In this document: positions 43,923 to 52,024 of the stretch, piece after piece | How positions within the stretch are numbered: position 1 is the first letter of the stretch | Layout: every line of letters begins with the position of its first letter | Assembly: GCF_042643245.1 (NCBI RefSeq) | Contig: NZ_JBHRSK010000004.1 | Coordinates: 1,240,001-1,304,000 of the forward strand | Source: Acidimangrovimonas pyrenivorans | GTDB lineage: Bacteria; Pseudomonadota; Alphaproteobacteria; Rhodobacterales; Rhodobacteraceae | Length of the DNA: 64,000 bases | Direction: 5' to 3' | Position numbers and translations under genes: made by a program | The notes under the pieces: generated by a model | What the model was told of the DNA's origin: nothing | The model's database searches: none | What the model saw: the letters and a program-made list of their open reading frames with translations, nothing else

Positions 43923-44846
43923 ATGAAAGCTCCGGTTGGATCCCTGGCGGGCGCCCTGTCGCTCCCGCGCCTGCGGTCGGTGACTGCGGTCGCCGAAGCG
44001 GGCTCCTTCTCGGCCGCCGCCCGCCGCCTCGGCGTGTCTCACTCGGCCGTCGCCCAGCAGATTCGCGACCTCGAGACCGCCTTCGGCGTGCGCTTGTTCG
44101 ACAAGTCGGCCGGGACATTAAGCGCAACGCCCCTCTGCATGGAGCTGTGCGATATCGGCACCCGCATGCGCGAGGCCGAGCGCGACGCGCTGCGCGTGCT
44201 CGAACGGCGCGGCCCGACCGGCAAACGGAGGCTCCGGGTCGGGTTGGGCAATTCGATGCCCGGCATCGCCATCGTCCACCAGCTCCTGCGCCAGCACCCG
44301 AGCTTGACCGTCCGCGTGGACAGCGGATCGCACCAGGACATTCTCGCCGCGCTCCTGCGGCGCGAGGTCGACGTCGCGGTCCTGCCCGACCTGCCCAAGG
44401 ACGGCCGGTTCCGCACCGCGGGCGTGCTGTCGCAGGAGGTCGTCGGTATCGTCGCCGCCGATAGCCCGACCGGATTGCGCGACGAGGTCGGCCTTGCCGA
44501 GCTGGCGCAACTGCCGCTGATCTTCCGCTCGCAGGGCTCCTCGACGCAGAAGGTCGTCGACCGCGCCTTCCGCGCCGCCGGCCTCGCGCCCGAGCCGCAG
44601 CTGATCGCCGACACCCGCGACGCCGTCTACGAGGCGGTGGCGCTGGGGATCGGGGTCGGCTTCATGTGGCGCTTCGGCACCTATCGCACCGACACCGTGC
44701 GCCGGCTGCTCATCCGCGAGATGCGGACCACGGTGGACGAGGTCGTGTTCGCCCTGAAGGACGAGCGCAACGAGTTGATCGAGCTCTTCTTCAACGCCGC
44801 CGGCCAGATCGATCCCGGCCGGGTCGATCGCCCCGACGCGCCCTAG
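43923..44846 (+). CDS. LysR family transcriptional regulator
   Basis: A 307-residue regulator with an N-terminal winged helix at about residues 14-72 (LRSVTAVAEAGSFSAAARRLGVSHSAVAQQIRDLE, FGVRLFDKS). A linker helix and a two-lobed effector domain (RLRVGLGNSMPGIAIVHQLL, VDVAVLPDLP, GIGVGFMWRF) follow. It is divergent from the phosphatase/ABC operon, and its probable operator is in the shared spacer. Its ligand is presumably the transported compound or a breakdown product. It is not part of the Fnr-box genes. Confidence 0.93.
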   Translation: MKAPVGSLAGALSLPRLRSVTAVAEAGSFSAAARRLGVSHSAVAQQIRDLETAFGVRLFDKSAGTLSATPLCMELCDIGTRMREAERDALRVLERRGPTGKRRLRVGLGNSMPGIAIVHQLLRQHPSLTVRVDSGSHQDILAALLRREVDVAVLPDLPKDGRFRTAGVLSQEVVGIVAADSPTGLRDEVGLAELAQLPLIFRSQGSSTQKVVDRAFRAAGLAPEPQLIADTRDAVYEAVALGIGVGFMWRFGTYRTDTVRRLLIREMRTTVDEVVFALKDERNELIELFFNAAGQIDPGRVDRPDAP

Positions 44847-44860
44847 CGGATCGGCCCAAA

Positions 44861-44890
44861 GCCAGGCTCCGCTTCAGGCGCGGAGCTGGC
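44861..44890 (+). terminator. Hairpin between lysR and the ATPase operon
   Basis: GCCAGGCTCCGC (44861-44872) pairs with GCGGAGCTGGC (44880-44890) with one bulged base and a 7-nt loop. It is preceded by AAA and followed by CTTCG, 14 bp after the lysR stop. The T tract is short. It may serve both converging transcripts. Confidence 0.5.
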
Positions 44891-45068
44891 CTTCGTGGCG
44901 GAAGGGACCGGAGCAAGGCCAAGCTGCGCCGACCTTGACGGCCACAGCCGTATCAGGGCCGGGCACGAGCACCGGGCCCGGATCGTCGCTCCTCGGCCCG
45001 GGATCGGGCTCGCCTCCCAAAGCAGCTTGCGGCCGATGATCCCCTGCCCGCTGTTCCGGGGGGCCGCG

Positions 45069-45983
45069 TCAGCCCCGCGGCCCTTCGGCCTCGGTCGCGG
45101 AAGCCTCGTAACCGGCGATGATGTCGAGAAGCTCGGAGGTGATCGTCTCCTGCCGCAACCGCTGGTGCGTCGCACGCAGGTCGTCGAGCTTTTCGCCGAT
45201 GCTGCGATCCGCGGCCTGCATCGCGGCCGCGCGCTCGGCATGTTCGGCGGCGCGCGACTGCAGCACCGCGGTGAAGACCCGCGCGTAGAGAAGCTGCCGG
45301 ACCAGGTCGCGGGTCACCGCCGCCGGCGGGCCGAAACAGGCCGGGAGCCGCCGCGACGGCCACGGCCGGCCGCGCAGTTCCGCCAACCATCCGGGATCGA
45401 TCGGGAACAGCGGCACTTCGACAGGGGCGCAGCCGCCCGCCGGGGCGATGCGCTGGTGAAACAGCACCAGGCGCGACGCCGCCTCGGCCTCGCGCCAGTC
45501 ATCGAGCCGCATCAGCACGTTATGAACCACCGCCGGCAGGGCTTCGATCGTCGTCGGCGCCTCCTCGCCGTGGCGGGGCGGGCCGGCTTCCGCCCGCCAG
45601 CCGAGCTCCGCCCGGCTGCCGACCACGAGGACCAGGCGCTCCCCGACGCCGACGCCGGCGGCTTTCAGCCGGTCGAGCGCGAAGCTCACCACGCGCTCGT
45701 TGAAACCGCCGCAGAGGCCGATTTCCGAGCCGATGACGACCACGCCCGTCTTCCCCTCCACCGGCCCCGCCGCCGGCGCCCCGGCCCCGGCCGCGCTTCG
45801 CGGCACGTGCCGCAGGGCGACCTGCAGCCCCCTTTCGACAACCGCGAGATAGCGCCGCATCTCCTGCTCCGCCACCTCGTGGCGCCGGATGCTCACCGTC
45901 GAGATCGTCTTCATCGTGCGCACCACCGATTGCAGGTCCTCGGCAACCTCGATCCGGCGGGCCAGGTCCTCAAGCGAGGCCAT
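45069..45983 (-). CDS. atpG: N-type ATPase subunit gamma
   Basis: Central rotor shaft of the alternative (N-type) F1Fo ATPase. It shows the gamma pattern: N-terminal helix SLEDLARRIEVAEDLQSVVRTMKTISTVSIRRHE, the central VVVIGSEIGLCGGFNERV (family GLCG motif), and the C-terminal helix AAMQAADRSIGEKLDDLRATHQRLRQETITSELLDIIAGYEA. Length of 304 residues. Its ATG overlaps the alpha gene by 14 bp. It is the ninth and last gene of atpDCQRBEFAG. As in other N-type operons there is no separate delta subunit gene. Confidence 0.92.
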   Translation of the reverse strand: MASLEDLARRIEVAEDLQSVVRTMKTISTVSIRRHEVAEQEMRRYLAVVERGLQVALRHVPRSAAGAGAPAAGPVEGKTGVVVIGSEIGLCGGFNERVVSFALDRLKAAGVGVGERLVLVVGSRAELGWRAEAGPPRHGEEAPTTIEALPAVVHNVLMRLDDWREAEAASRLVLFHQRIAPAGGCAPVEVPLFPIDPGWLAELRGRPWPSRRLPACFGPPAAVTRDLVRQLLYARVFTAVLQSRAAEHAERAAAMQAADRSIGEKLDDLRATHQRLRQETITSELLDIIAGYEASATEAEGPRG

Positions 45984-47484
45984 GCTGCACCTCCTCCAGC
46001 GCCGTCCGCGCCGCCGCCAGGATCGCCGCGCGGCGGGCGCCCTCGAGCGGCGCCCCGGCGGCGATCTCGGCGGCCTCGGGACAGCTTGCCGCGGCGGTCA
46101 TCACCGCATCGGCGACGGCGTCGGTATATTCGGCCGCCAGGCCGTCGAGCAGCCCTTCCGACACCGCCAGCAACAGCGCGATCTGCCGGGCGACGGCGAT
46201 CGGCGCGCCCTCGTCCTGCTTCAGCGCCTCGCGCACCGCGCGGCCGCGGTCGAGCTGGTCGCGCGTGTCCTCGTCCAGCTTGGCGCCGAAGCGGGCGAAG
46301 GCCTCGAGCTCCTCGAACTGGGCATAGGCGAGCTTGAGCGGCCCGGCGACGGCACGGAACCCCGGCAGCTGCGCCTTGCCGCCGACGCGCGACACCGAGC
46401 GCCCGACATCGACCGCCGGCAGTTGCCCGCGCCGGAACAGCACCGGCGAGAGGTAGATCTGGCCGTCGGTGATCGAGATCAGGTTGGTCGGGATATAGGC
46501 CGACAGGTTCTGGGCCTGGGTCTCGATGATCGGCAGCGCGGTCAGCGAACCGCCGCCGGCCTCGGGCCGCAGCTGCGTCGCCCGCTCCAGCAGCCGCGAA
46601 TGCAGGTAGAAGATGTCGCCCGGATAGGCCTCGCGCCCCGGCGGCCGGCGCAGCAGCAGCGAGAGTTCGCGATAGGCGCGGGCGTGGCGGGTCAGGTCGT
46701 CGTAGACGATCAGCACGTCGCGCCCGGCGCGCATGAAATGCTCGGCGATGCTGGTCGCGGCATAGGGGGCGGTGTATTGCAGCCCGGCCAGGTCCTCGCC
46801 GCCGGCGACGACGACGACGCAGTTGCGCATCGCGCCCTCCGCCCGCAGCCGCGCCACCACCCGCGCGGTGGCATCGCCGCGCTGGCCGATGGCGCAATAG
46901 ACCGAGACGACATCGTCGCCGATCTGGTTGAGGATGGTGTCGACCGCGATCGCCGTCTTGCCGGTCTGGCGGTCGCCGACGATCAGCTCGCGCTGGCCGC
47001 GCCCGATCGGCACCAGCGCATCCACCACCTTGAGCCCGGTCTGCAGCGGCCGCGCGACCGGCGCGCGTTCGAGGATCGCGGGGGCGGCGACCTCGATCGG
47101 CGCCCGGCGCTCGGTCGCCAGCGGCGGGCCGTCATCCAGCGGCCGGCCGAACGGGTCGACGACCCGGCCCAGCAGCGCGTCCGACACCGGCACCGAGGCG
47201 ACGTATCCGGTCCGGCGCGCATGCTGGCCGGGCCGCAGCCCCTGCGGATCGTGCAGCAGGACGACGCCGGCGCGGCCCGGCGCCAGGTCCATCGCCAGGC
47301 CGCTGGCGCCGCCCTCGAAGGCGATCACCTCGTCCGACAGCGCCTCGTTGAAGCCCTCGACCTCGACGACGCCGTGCAGCACGCGCCGGACCACGCCGCG
47401 CTCGTGGCTGGACAGGGCCGCCGGACGGGCCGCCAGCCGGTCGAGCCGGTCGAACAGGCTGTCGGCAAGGTCGGGCAGCGTCAT
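45970..47484 (-). CDS. atpA: N-type ATPase subunit alpha
   Basis: Non-catalytic nucleotide-binding subunit of the F1 head, 504 residues. The P-loop GDRQTGKT is at 170-177. VSVYCAIGQRGDATARVV, VYDDLTRHARAYRELSLLLRRPPGREAYPGD and ISITDGQIYLSPVLF are alpha-type. The N-terminal part is divergent from the housekeeping AtpA, as expected for N-type enzymes. The start at 47484 overlaps the b-subunit stop (ATGA). A housekeeping ATP synthase is expected elsewhere in the genome. Confidence 0.94.
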   Translation of the reverse strand: MTLPDLADSLFDRLDRLAARPAALSSHERGVVRRVLHGVVEVEGFNEALSDEVIAFEGGASGLAMDLAPGRAGVVLLHDPQGLRPGQHARRTGYVASVPVSDALLGRVVDPFGRPLDDGPPLATERRAPIEVAAPAILERAPVARPLQTGLKVVDALVPIGRGQRELIVGDRQTGKTAIAVDTILNQIGDDVVSVYCAIGQRGDATARVVARLRAEGAMRNCVVVVAGGEDLAGLQYTAPYAATSIAEHFMRAGRDVLIVYDDLTRHARAYRELSLLLRRPPGREAYPGDIFYLHSRLLERATQLRPEAGGGSLTALPIIETQAQNLSAYIPTNLISITDGQIYLSPVLFRRGQLPAVDVGRSVSRVGGKAQLPGFRAVAGPLKLAYAQFEELEAFARFGAKLDEDTRDQLDRGRAVREALKQDEGAPIAVARQIALLLAVSEGLLDGLAAEYTDAVADAVMTAAASCPEAAEIAAGAPLEGARRAAILAAARTALEEVQHGLA

Positions 47485-48248
47485 GGCTCTGCCTCCCCGG
47501 CCTCGAGCATCTGCGCCACCTCCTTTTCGAAGCCGTCGAGATGCTCGGCGATGGTCCAGCCGACATGCTGCGAGCCGAGCCGCAGGACGAGGCCGCAACC
47601 CAGCCCCGGATCGGCCTCGAAACCGGGCTCGGCCGGGCGGTCGAGCAGCCCGACCACCGCCTCGCCGACCAGTTCCCGCGCCCGCTCCGACAGCGGCAGC
47701 GAGGCGAGGATGGTCGGCCGGTCGCCATCGTCGGCGGCCGCCCGCAGCCGCGCCTGCTGCGCCGGCTCCAGCGCGGCGAGGCGACGGGCGAAGGTCCGGG
47801 CCATGCCCTCGACCAGTTCCTGATCCGCCATCTCGTCCAGGATGTGGCGCAGGGTGGCGACGAAACTGGCGGCGGCGCGGCGGCGCAGCCGGTCGAGGAA
47901 GGCGGCCTTCTCGTCGGCGAGCTGCTCCTGCCAGGCGGCGCGGCGCGCGGAGATCTCCTGCTTGGCGGCGTCGAGCAATGCGGCCTTTGTCGCCTCGGCC
48001 TCCTGCTCGGCGCGTTCCAGCCGATCCTCCCGCTCCTGCTCCAACGCCCTTGTCGCGGCGCGATGGGTCTCGGCGGCGGCCTCGGCCTCGGCCCGGGCCG
48101 CTTCCGCCGCCTCCAGCCGCTGCGCCACCGCCACCTCGCGCGCCCGCAGCGCCCGTGCCAGCGGCCGGTACAGGGCCCAGCGCAGCAGCCAGATCAGCAC
48201 CAGGAAATTGGCGATCTGGGCGGTGACCGTGAGCCAGTCGACCTGCAC
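47481..48248 (-). CDS. atpF: N-type ATPase subunit b (long, delta-like C-terminus)
   Basis: Peripheral stalk subunit of 255 residues. One N-terminal TM helix (VTAQIANFLVLIWLLRWALYRPL) leads to a long Ala/Glu/Arg coiled coil (about 30-150). The C-terminal globular part (ERARELVGEAVVGLLDRPAEPGFEADPGLGCGLVLRLGSQHVGWTIAEHLDGFEKEV) resembles the delta/OSCP region. N-type operons lack a delta gene, and the extended b subunit is thought to supply that role. It is translationally linked to alpha and lies 3 bp after the c-subunit gene. Confidence 0.9.
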   Translation of the reverse strand: MQVDWLTVTAQIANFLVLIWLLRWALYRPLARALRAREVAVAQRLEAAEAARAEAEAAAETHRAATRALEQEREDRLERAEQEAEATKAALLDAAKQEISARRAAWQEQLADEKAAFLDRLRRRAAASFVATLRHILDEMADQELVEGMARTFARRLAALEPAQQARLRAAADDGDRPTILASLPLSERARELVGEAVVGLLDRPAEPGFEADPGLGCGLVLRLGSQHVGWTIAEHLDGFEKEVAQMLEAGEAEP

Positions 48249-48251
48249 GTC

Positions 48252-48542
48252 TCAGCCTCCCGCGCCCTGGGCCGCGGCGGCGATCGCCCAGTTCCAGAAC
48301 GGGTTGGCGAAGAGCAGGATCATGGCGATCACGAAGCAGTAGATCGCGGTCGATTCGATCATCGCCAGGCTGACGAACAGGGTGCGGGTGATGGTGTTCG
48401 CCTCGTCGGGCTGCTGGGCGATGGCGCTCAGCGCCTGGGCGGCGGTGCGCGCCTCGCCCAGCGCCGGGCCGATCGAGCCGATGGCGATGGTCAGCCCGGC
48501 GGTGACGATCGAGACGGTGGCAATCAGGGTCAGGGCATCCAT
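48252..48542 (-). CDS. atpE: N-type ATPase rotor subunit c
   Basis: A two-helix proteolipid of 96 residues. Helix 1 has GSIGPALGEARTAAQA with Glu30 where Na+-type c subunits have Gln. The polar loop is QQPDEA. Helix 2 has MIESTAIYCFVI with Glu63, Ser64, Thr65 and Tyr68. E-S-T-x-x-Y is a Na+-site signature, while the second carboxylate (Glu30) is a hallmark of N-type rings. I recall the Burkholderia N-type ring being reported as proton-coupled with a large c number. The coupling ion cannot be decided here. Confidence 0.95.
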   Translation of the reverse strand: MDALTLIATVSIVTAGLTIAIGSIGPALGEARTAAQALSAIAQQPDEANTITRTLFVSLAMIESTAIYCFVIAMILLFANPFWNWAIAAAAQGAGG

Positions 48543-49316
48543 TCAGCGGGTCCTTTCGCTTGCAGGCGCATCCGACGCGCCGGTCTGGGTTGAGGGCGGC
48601 GGGTTTGTGGGCGGCGGCTGGTTCTCGGCCGCGCCCGGTTCGGCGCCACTGGCCGAGGCGATGTAGACCATCGCCAGCACGGCGAAGATATAGGCCTGGA
48701 TCACCCCGGTCAGCAGGCCCAGCAGCTGCAGCAGCACCGGAAAGAAGAACGGCACCACCGCCAGCAGCACCGCGACGACGACGGTGCCGCTCATCACGTT
48801 GCCGTAGAGGCGCACGGCCAGGGCGATGGTCCGCGACAGCTCTCCGATCACGTTGAAGGGCGCCATCAGCGGCGACGGCCGGAAATAGCGCTTCAGGTAG
48901 CCCAGCAGCCCGTTATCGGCGATGCCGTAGATCGGCACCGCGACCAGGACGCAGAGCGCCAGCGCCACCGTCGTCGACAGCGAACCGGTGGGCGACATGA
49001 AACCCGGGATCACGCCGAGCACGTTCGACAGCAGCACGTAGAGGAACAGGGTCCCGACGAAGGGCAGGTAGCGGCCGGGATCGCCGCCGCCGATCTGGCG
49101 GATCTGGTCGCGGATCATCGCGATCAGCAGCTCGACCGCGATGCGCCAGCGCGAGACCGGCGGCGCCGGGCCGATGCCCAGGGTGGCCAGCCGGCCGACC
49201 GCGACCAGCACCGCCATCACGATCCAGGTGTTGACGATGGTGGCCGAGACGGGCCAGCCGCCCAGCCCGCCCAGCGGCAGGGTGAAGACGATCTCGCTGT
49301 CCGGGGAAAGTTGCAT
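48543..49316 (-). CDS. atpB: N-type ATPase subunit a
   Basis: Stator channel subunit, 257 residues, with five to six TM helices. The essential arginine is R169 in SRTIALAVRLYGNVMSG. The N-terminal PVSRWRIAVELLIAMIRDQIRQIGGGDPGRYLPFVGTLFLYVLLSNVLG is typical of subunit a. The C-terminus ends in an unusual Pro/Ala/Thr-rich tail of about 30 residues after the last TM helix. Its stop codon abuts the c-subunit start. It lies 4 bp after atpR. Confidence 0.93.
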   Translation of the reverse strand: MQLSPDSEIVFTLPLGGLGGWPVSATIVNTWIVMAVLVAVGRLATLGIGPAPPVSRWRIAVELLIAMIRDQIRQIGGGDPGRYLPFVGTLFLYVLLSNVLGVIPGFMSPTGSLSTTVALALCVLVAVPIYGIADNGLLGYLKRYFRPSPLMAPFNVIGELSRTIALAVRLYGNVMSGTVVVAVLLAVVPFFFPVLLQLLGLLTGVIQAYIFAVLAMVYIASASGAEPGAAENQPPPTNPPPSTQTGASDAPASERTR

Positions 49317-49320
49317 CGCC

Positions 49321-49602
49321 CTAGCCCTTGCGCGCCCGCCGAACCGCCAGCAGCCGGATCGCGGTGAAGCCGGTCAGCGCCCCGGCCAGGGCGGCGCCCG
49401 GCTGGCCGGCCAGCCGCATCAGGACGAAGGTTCCCGCCAGCACCAGCGCCAGCCGCAGCAGCGCCCCGCCCAGCAACCCGGCTGCGCCGCCACCGGCGCC
49501 GAAACGCGCCGCGGCGCGCCACAGCCAGAGCATGTGCACCGCCCCCAGGGCCGCGCCGACGATGCCGCCAAGGGCAAGGTTCGCCACCATTTCTCCGCTC
49601 AC
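49321..49602 (-). CDS. atpR: N-type ATPase accessory membrane protein AtpR
   Basis: A 93-residue protein with three hydrophobic helices (ANLALGGIVGAALGAVHMLWLW, LLRLALVLAGTFVLMRLAG, AALAGALTGFTAIRLLAV). AtpR is specific to N-type operons and has been proposed to help assemble the c ring. Conserved arginines in the helices (for example LLRLAL) may pair with c-subunit carboxylates; this is a proposal from the literature as I recall it. The start is GTG 49602, overlapping the atpQ stop. Confidence 0.85.
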   Translation of the reverse strand: MSGEMVANLALGGIVGAALGAVHMLWLWRAAARFGAGGGAAGLLGGALLRLALVLAGTFVLMRLAGQPGAALAGALTGFTAIRLLAVRRARKG

Positions 49603-49934
49603 CGCCGATCCTCCTTGTCGTTTCCTTCGCGCCCGTCGCCGCGCCACGCGCCGGTGCGGCGCACCCACCACCAGGCATTGGCCGAGCCCAGCGCGACCCC
49701 GGCCAGCAGCCCCATCATCGTCCAGGACGGGCCGTCGGCAAAGCGCGCGTCGAGCCAGCGGCCGACGGCAACGCCCAGCAGGGTGGGCACCGCGACCGCC
49801 CAGCCCACCAGCCCGAACATGCCGACGCCGAACCAGACCGTGTGCCGGCCCTCGCGCCGTGCCCGGACCCGGTGCTCGGCCTTGCGGGCGATGGTGTGTT
49901 CGAGCTTGTCGGGCCCTTGCTCCGGTTCGGTCAC
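49599..49934 (-). CDS. atpQ: N-type ATPase accessory protein AtpQ (AtpI-like)
   Basis: A 111-residue membrane protein with two TM helices (TVWFGVGMFGLVGWAVAVPTLLGVAVGRWLDARF and GLLAGVALGSANAWWWV). The pattern is the AtpI/Q type, with the helix-breaking GxxxGRWLD motif. The basic N-terminus (KLEHTIARKAEHRVRARREG) is cytosolic. AtpQ is the N-type counterpart of AtpI, an assembly or ion-handling factor. The start is GTG 49934, overlapping the epsilon stop as GTGA. Confidence 0.87.
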   Translation of the reverse strand: MTEPEQGPDKLEHTIARKAEHRVRARREGRHTVWFGVGMFGLVGWAVAVPTLLGVAVGRWLDARFADGPSWTMMGLLAGVALGSANAWWWVRRTGAWRGDGREGNDKEDRR

Positions 49935-50332
49935 AGCTCGATCTCCATCACGCCGCGGATCGCCCCGGCCTCGAGCCGGGCCAGCGCCGTGCGCGCCGCC
50001 CGCTCGCTGTCGTCGAGCGACAGGAAGCGCCGCGTCACCTCGGCCCGCAGCGTCTCGAGGTCGTCGCTTGCGACCGCGCCCAGCACCGAAACCTGGACCG
50101 CGTCGCCGCATTTGACCAGGATGCCCTCGTCGATGCCGAGGAAGTGCTCGGTTCCGTCCTCCGCCAGGTAGGACAGAAGCCCGGGCCGCAGCGCCGTCAC
50201 CATGTCGATATGGCGCGGCAGCAGCGCAAAGACTCCCTGCGCGCCCTCGGCCACGACCTTGCGCGCCTCGGCCTCGACGATCCGGGCGCCGGGAGTGAAG
50301 ACCTCGAGGCGCAGGACGGGTTGAGACGTCAT
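49931..50332 (-). CDS. atpC: N-type ATPase subunit epsilon
   Basis: A 133-residue epsilon subunit: beta-sandwich N-terminal part (LRLEVFTPGARIVEAEARKVVAEGAQGVFALLPRHIDMVTALRPGLLSY) and a C-terminal helical hairpin (LETLRAEVTRRFLSLDDSERAARTALARLEAG). It connects gamma with the c ring and can inhibit ATP hydrolysis. Its ATG overlaps the beta-gene stop (ATGA). Placing epsilon second in the operon is diagnostic for N-type ATPases; housekeeping operons have it last. Confidence 0.9.
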   Translation of the reverse strand: MTSQPVLRLEVFTPGARIVEAEARKVVAEGAQGVFALLPRHIDMVTALRPGLLSYLAEDGTEHFLGIDEGILVKCGDAVQVSVLGAVASDDLETLRAEVTRRFLSLDDSERAARTALARLEAGAIRGVMEIEL

Positions 50333-51756
50333 TTCCCGCCCTCCCCCACTTCCTCGATCGGGCCGATCATGTAGAGATGGCGCTCGGGCCGGTCGTTGAA
50401 GGCCCCGGCGAGGATCTGCTCGCAGCCCTCCAGCGTTTCTTCCAGTGTCACCCGGCGGCCGCTGGCAGCGGTGAAACGCTCGGTGGCCCGGAACGGCTGG
50501 GTCAGGAACCGTTCCAGCCGGCGGGCGATCGCCACCGTGCGCTGATCCTCGACCGAGAGCTGCTCCAGCCCGAGCATCGCGATCACGTCCTTGAGGCTTT
50601 CGTAGTCCGCCAGCGTCCGCCGCACCGCCCGCGCGACCCGGACGTGACGCGGCGCGGCGACCGACGGGGTCAGCATCTTGGACCCGGATTCGAGCGGGTC
50701 GACCGCGGGATAGAGCCCTTGCGCCGCGCGCTTGCGCGACAGCACGATCGTGGCCGAGAGATGGCCGAAGACATGGGCCGCGGCCGGGTCGGTGAAATCG
50801 TCGGCCGGGACATAGACCGCCTGAATCGAGGTCAGCGCCCCGGAGGCGGTGGAGCAGATGCGTTCCTCCAGCTCGGCGATCTCGGTGGCGAGCGAGGGCT
50901 GGTAGCCAACGCGCGAGGGGATCTGGCCCAGCAGCCCCGAGACCTCGGCCCCGGCCTGGACGAAACGGTAGATGTTGTCGATCAGCACCAGCACGTCGGT
51001 ATTGAGCTCGTCGCGGAAATGCTCGGCGATCGACATCGCCGCGTGGCCGACGCGAAAGCGCACCGCCGGGCGTTCGTTCATCTGGCCGAACACCATCACG
51101 GTGCTGTCCAGCACCCCGGCCTCGGCCATTTCGCGGTGGAATTCCTCGGCCTCGCGCGAGCGTTCACCGATGCCGCAGAACAGGCTGACGCCCTGGTAGG
51201 AGCCGGCCATGTTGTAGATCATTTCCGCGATCAGCACCGTCTTGCCGACCCCGGCGCCGCCGAACAACCCGGCCTTGCCGCCGCGCTCGACCGGGCAGAG
51301 CAGGTCGATGGCCTTGATCCCGGTCTCGAAGATCTCCGACCGCGTCCGCCGCTCCTTCAGCGCCGGCGGCGCGTTGCGGATCGGCCGCCGCGGCGCCTCG
51401 CTCAGCGGCGGGCCTCCATCGACCGGTTCGCCGAACAGGTTCAGCATCCGCCCCAGCGCCGTCCGTCCGACCGGGATCTGCAGCCCGGCGCCGGTCAAGG
51501 AGAGTTCCGCCCCCAGCGCCACCGGCTGCGAGGCCGACAGCACCAGGCCGCGCGCCACCCCGGCGGCGGGAAACGAGGCCAGTTCGACCCGCAGCCCGGG
51601 ATCGTCGACGCCGATGGCGAGGTCGCCCGTGCCGGGAGAGCCGCCCTCGAAGCGCAGCTCGAGCATCTGTCCCGAAATGCGGCTCACCCGGGCCCGAACG
51701 GGATCGCCGGGCTCCGGCGGGTCGACGCCATCGACGGTCTGCACGCGCGCAGTCAT
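50329..51756 (-). CDS. atpD: N-type ATPase catalytic subunit beta
   Basis: Catalytic F1 subunit of 475 residues. The P-loop GGAGVGKT is at 166-173, followed by GIGERSREAEEFHREM with the catalytic glutamate region, VLVLIDNIYRFVQAG, and IPSRVGYQPSLATE. The ATG at 51756 is preceded by GGAG at 9 bp; the open frame to 52026 overlaps the control region and is rejected. First gene of atpDCQRBEFAG. An Fnr-class box is centred at 51916.5, and TGTCAT on the minus strand is exactly at the -10 position for a class II promoter. Confidence 0.95.
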   Translation of the reverse strand: MTARVQTVDGVDPPEPGDPVRARVSRISGQMLELRFEGGSPGTGDLAIGVDDPGLRVELASFPAAGVARGLVLSASQPVALGAELSLTGAGLQIPVGRTALGRMLNLFGEPVDGGPPLSEAPRRPIRNAPPALKERRTRSEIFETGIKAIDLLCPVERGGKAGLFGGAGVGKTVLIAEMIYNMAGSYQGVSLFCGIGERSREAEEFHREMAEAGVLDSTVMVFGQMNERPAVRFRVGHAAMSIAEHFRDELNTDVLVLIDNIYRFVQAGAEVSGLLGQIPSRVGYQPSLATEIAELEERICSTASGALTSIQAVYVPADDFTDPAAAHVFGHLSATIVLSRKRAAQGLYPAVDPLESGSKMLTPSVAAPRHVRVARAVRRTLADYESLKDVIAMLGLEQLSVEDQRTVAIARRLERFLTQPFRATERFTAASGRRVTLEETLEGCEQILAGAFNDRPERHLYMIGPIEEVGEGGK

Positions 51757-51881
51757 GAAATCTCCACTCGGTCGACGCGCAGGGCCCCTGCCCGGGCGAT
51801 GGCGCGCCCCATCCTTCTTCACCGGCAGCCCCGCCTCCGGCGGCGCATGCGGCCTGTCGCCCGCTGGCTCCTGCCCGGTCC

Positions 51882-51923
51882 ATGACAACGGCCGGTCCGG
51901 CGAATTGCATTGACGTGTATCAA
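51882..51923 (-). promoter_or_regulatory. Fnr/FixK-class promoter of the N-type ATPase operon
   Basis: TTGAC-GTGT-ATCAA at 51910-51923 matches the consensus exactly. On the minus strand TGTCAT (51882-51887) lies where -12 to -7 would be if the box is centred at -41.5, giving a start site near 51875 and a leader of about 120 nt to atpD. Confidence 0.65.
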
Positions 51924-51952
51924 GCCGGCCGGGAGGATCGCCGCTCCGGCGC

Positions 51953-51966
51953 TTGATGCCCGTCAT
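51953..51966 (+). promoter_or_regulatory. Near-consensus Fnr-class site before polX
   Basis: TTGAT-GCCC-GTCAT has one mismatch in the last base. The centre is 51959.5, so a class II start site would fall near 52001, 24 bp before the polX ATG. The -10 is not convincing. Confidence 0.4.
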
Positions 51967-52024
51967 TGCCAACGCCTCCCGCCCGGTCTTGCCTTGACGA
52001 GCGCAGGCAGCGGAAAGGCAGGCC

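Noticed and set aside
48252..48542. Calling the N-type ATPase Na+-translocating
   Set aside because: E-S-T-x2-Y suggests it, but Glu30 in place of Gln and the reported behaviour of related rings make the ion undecidable from sequence.
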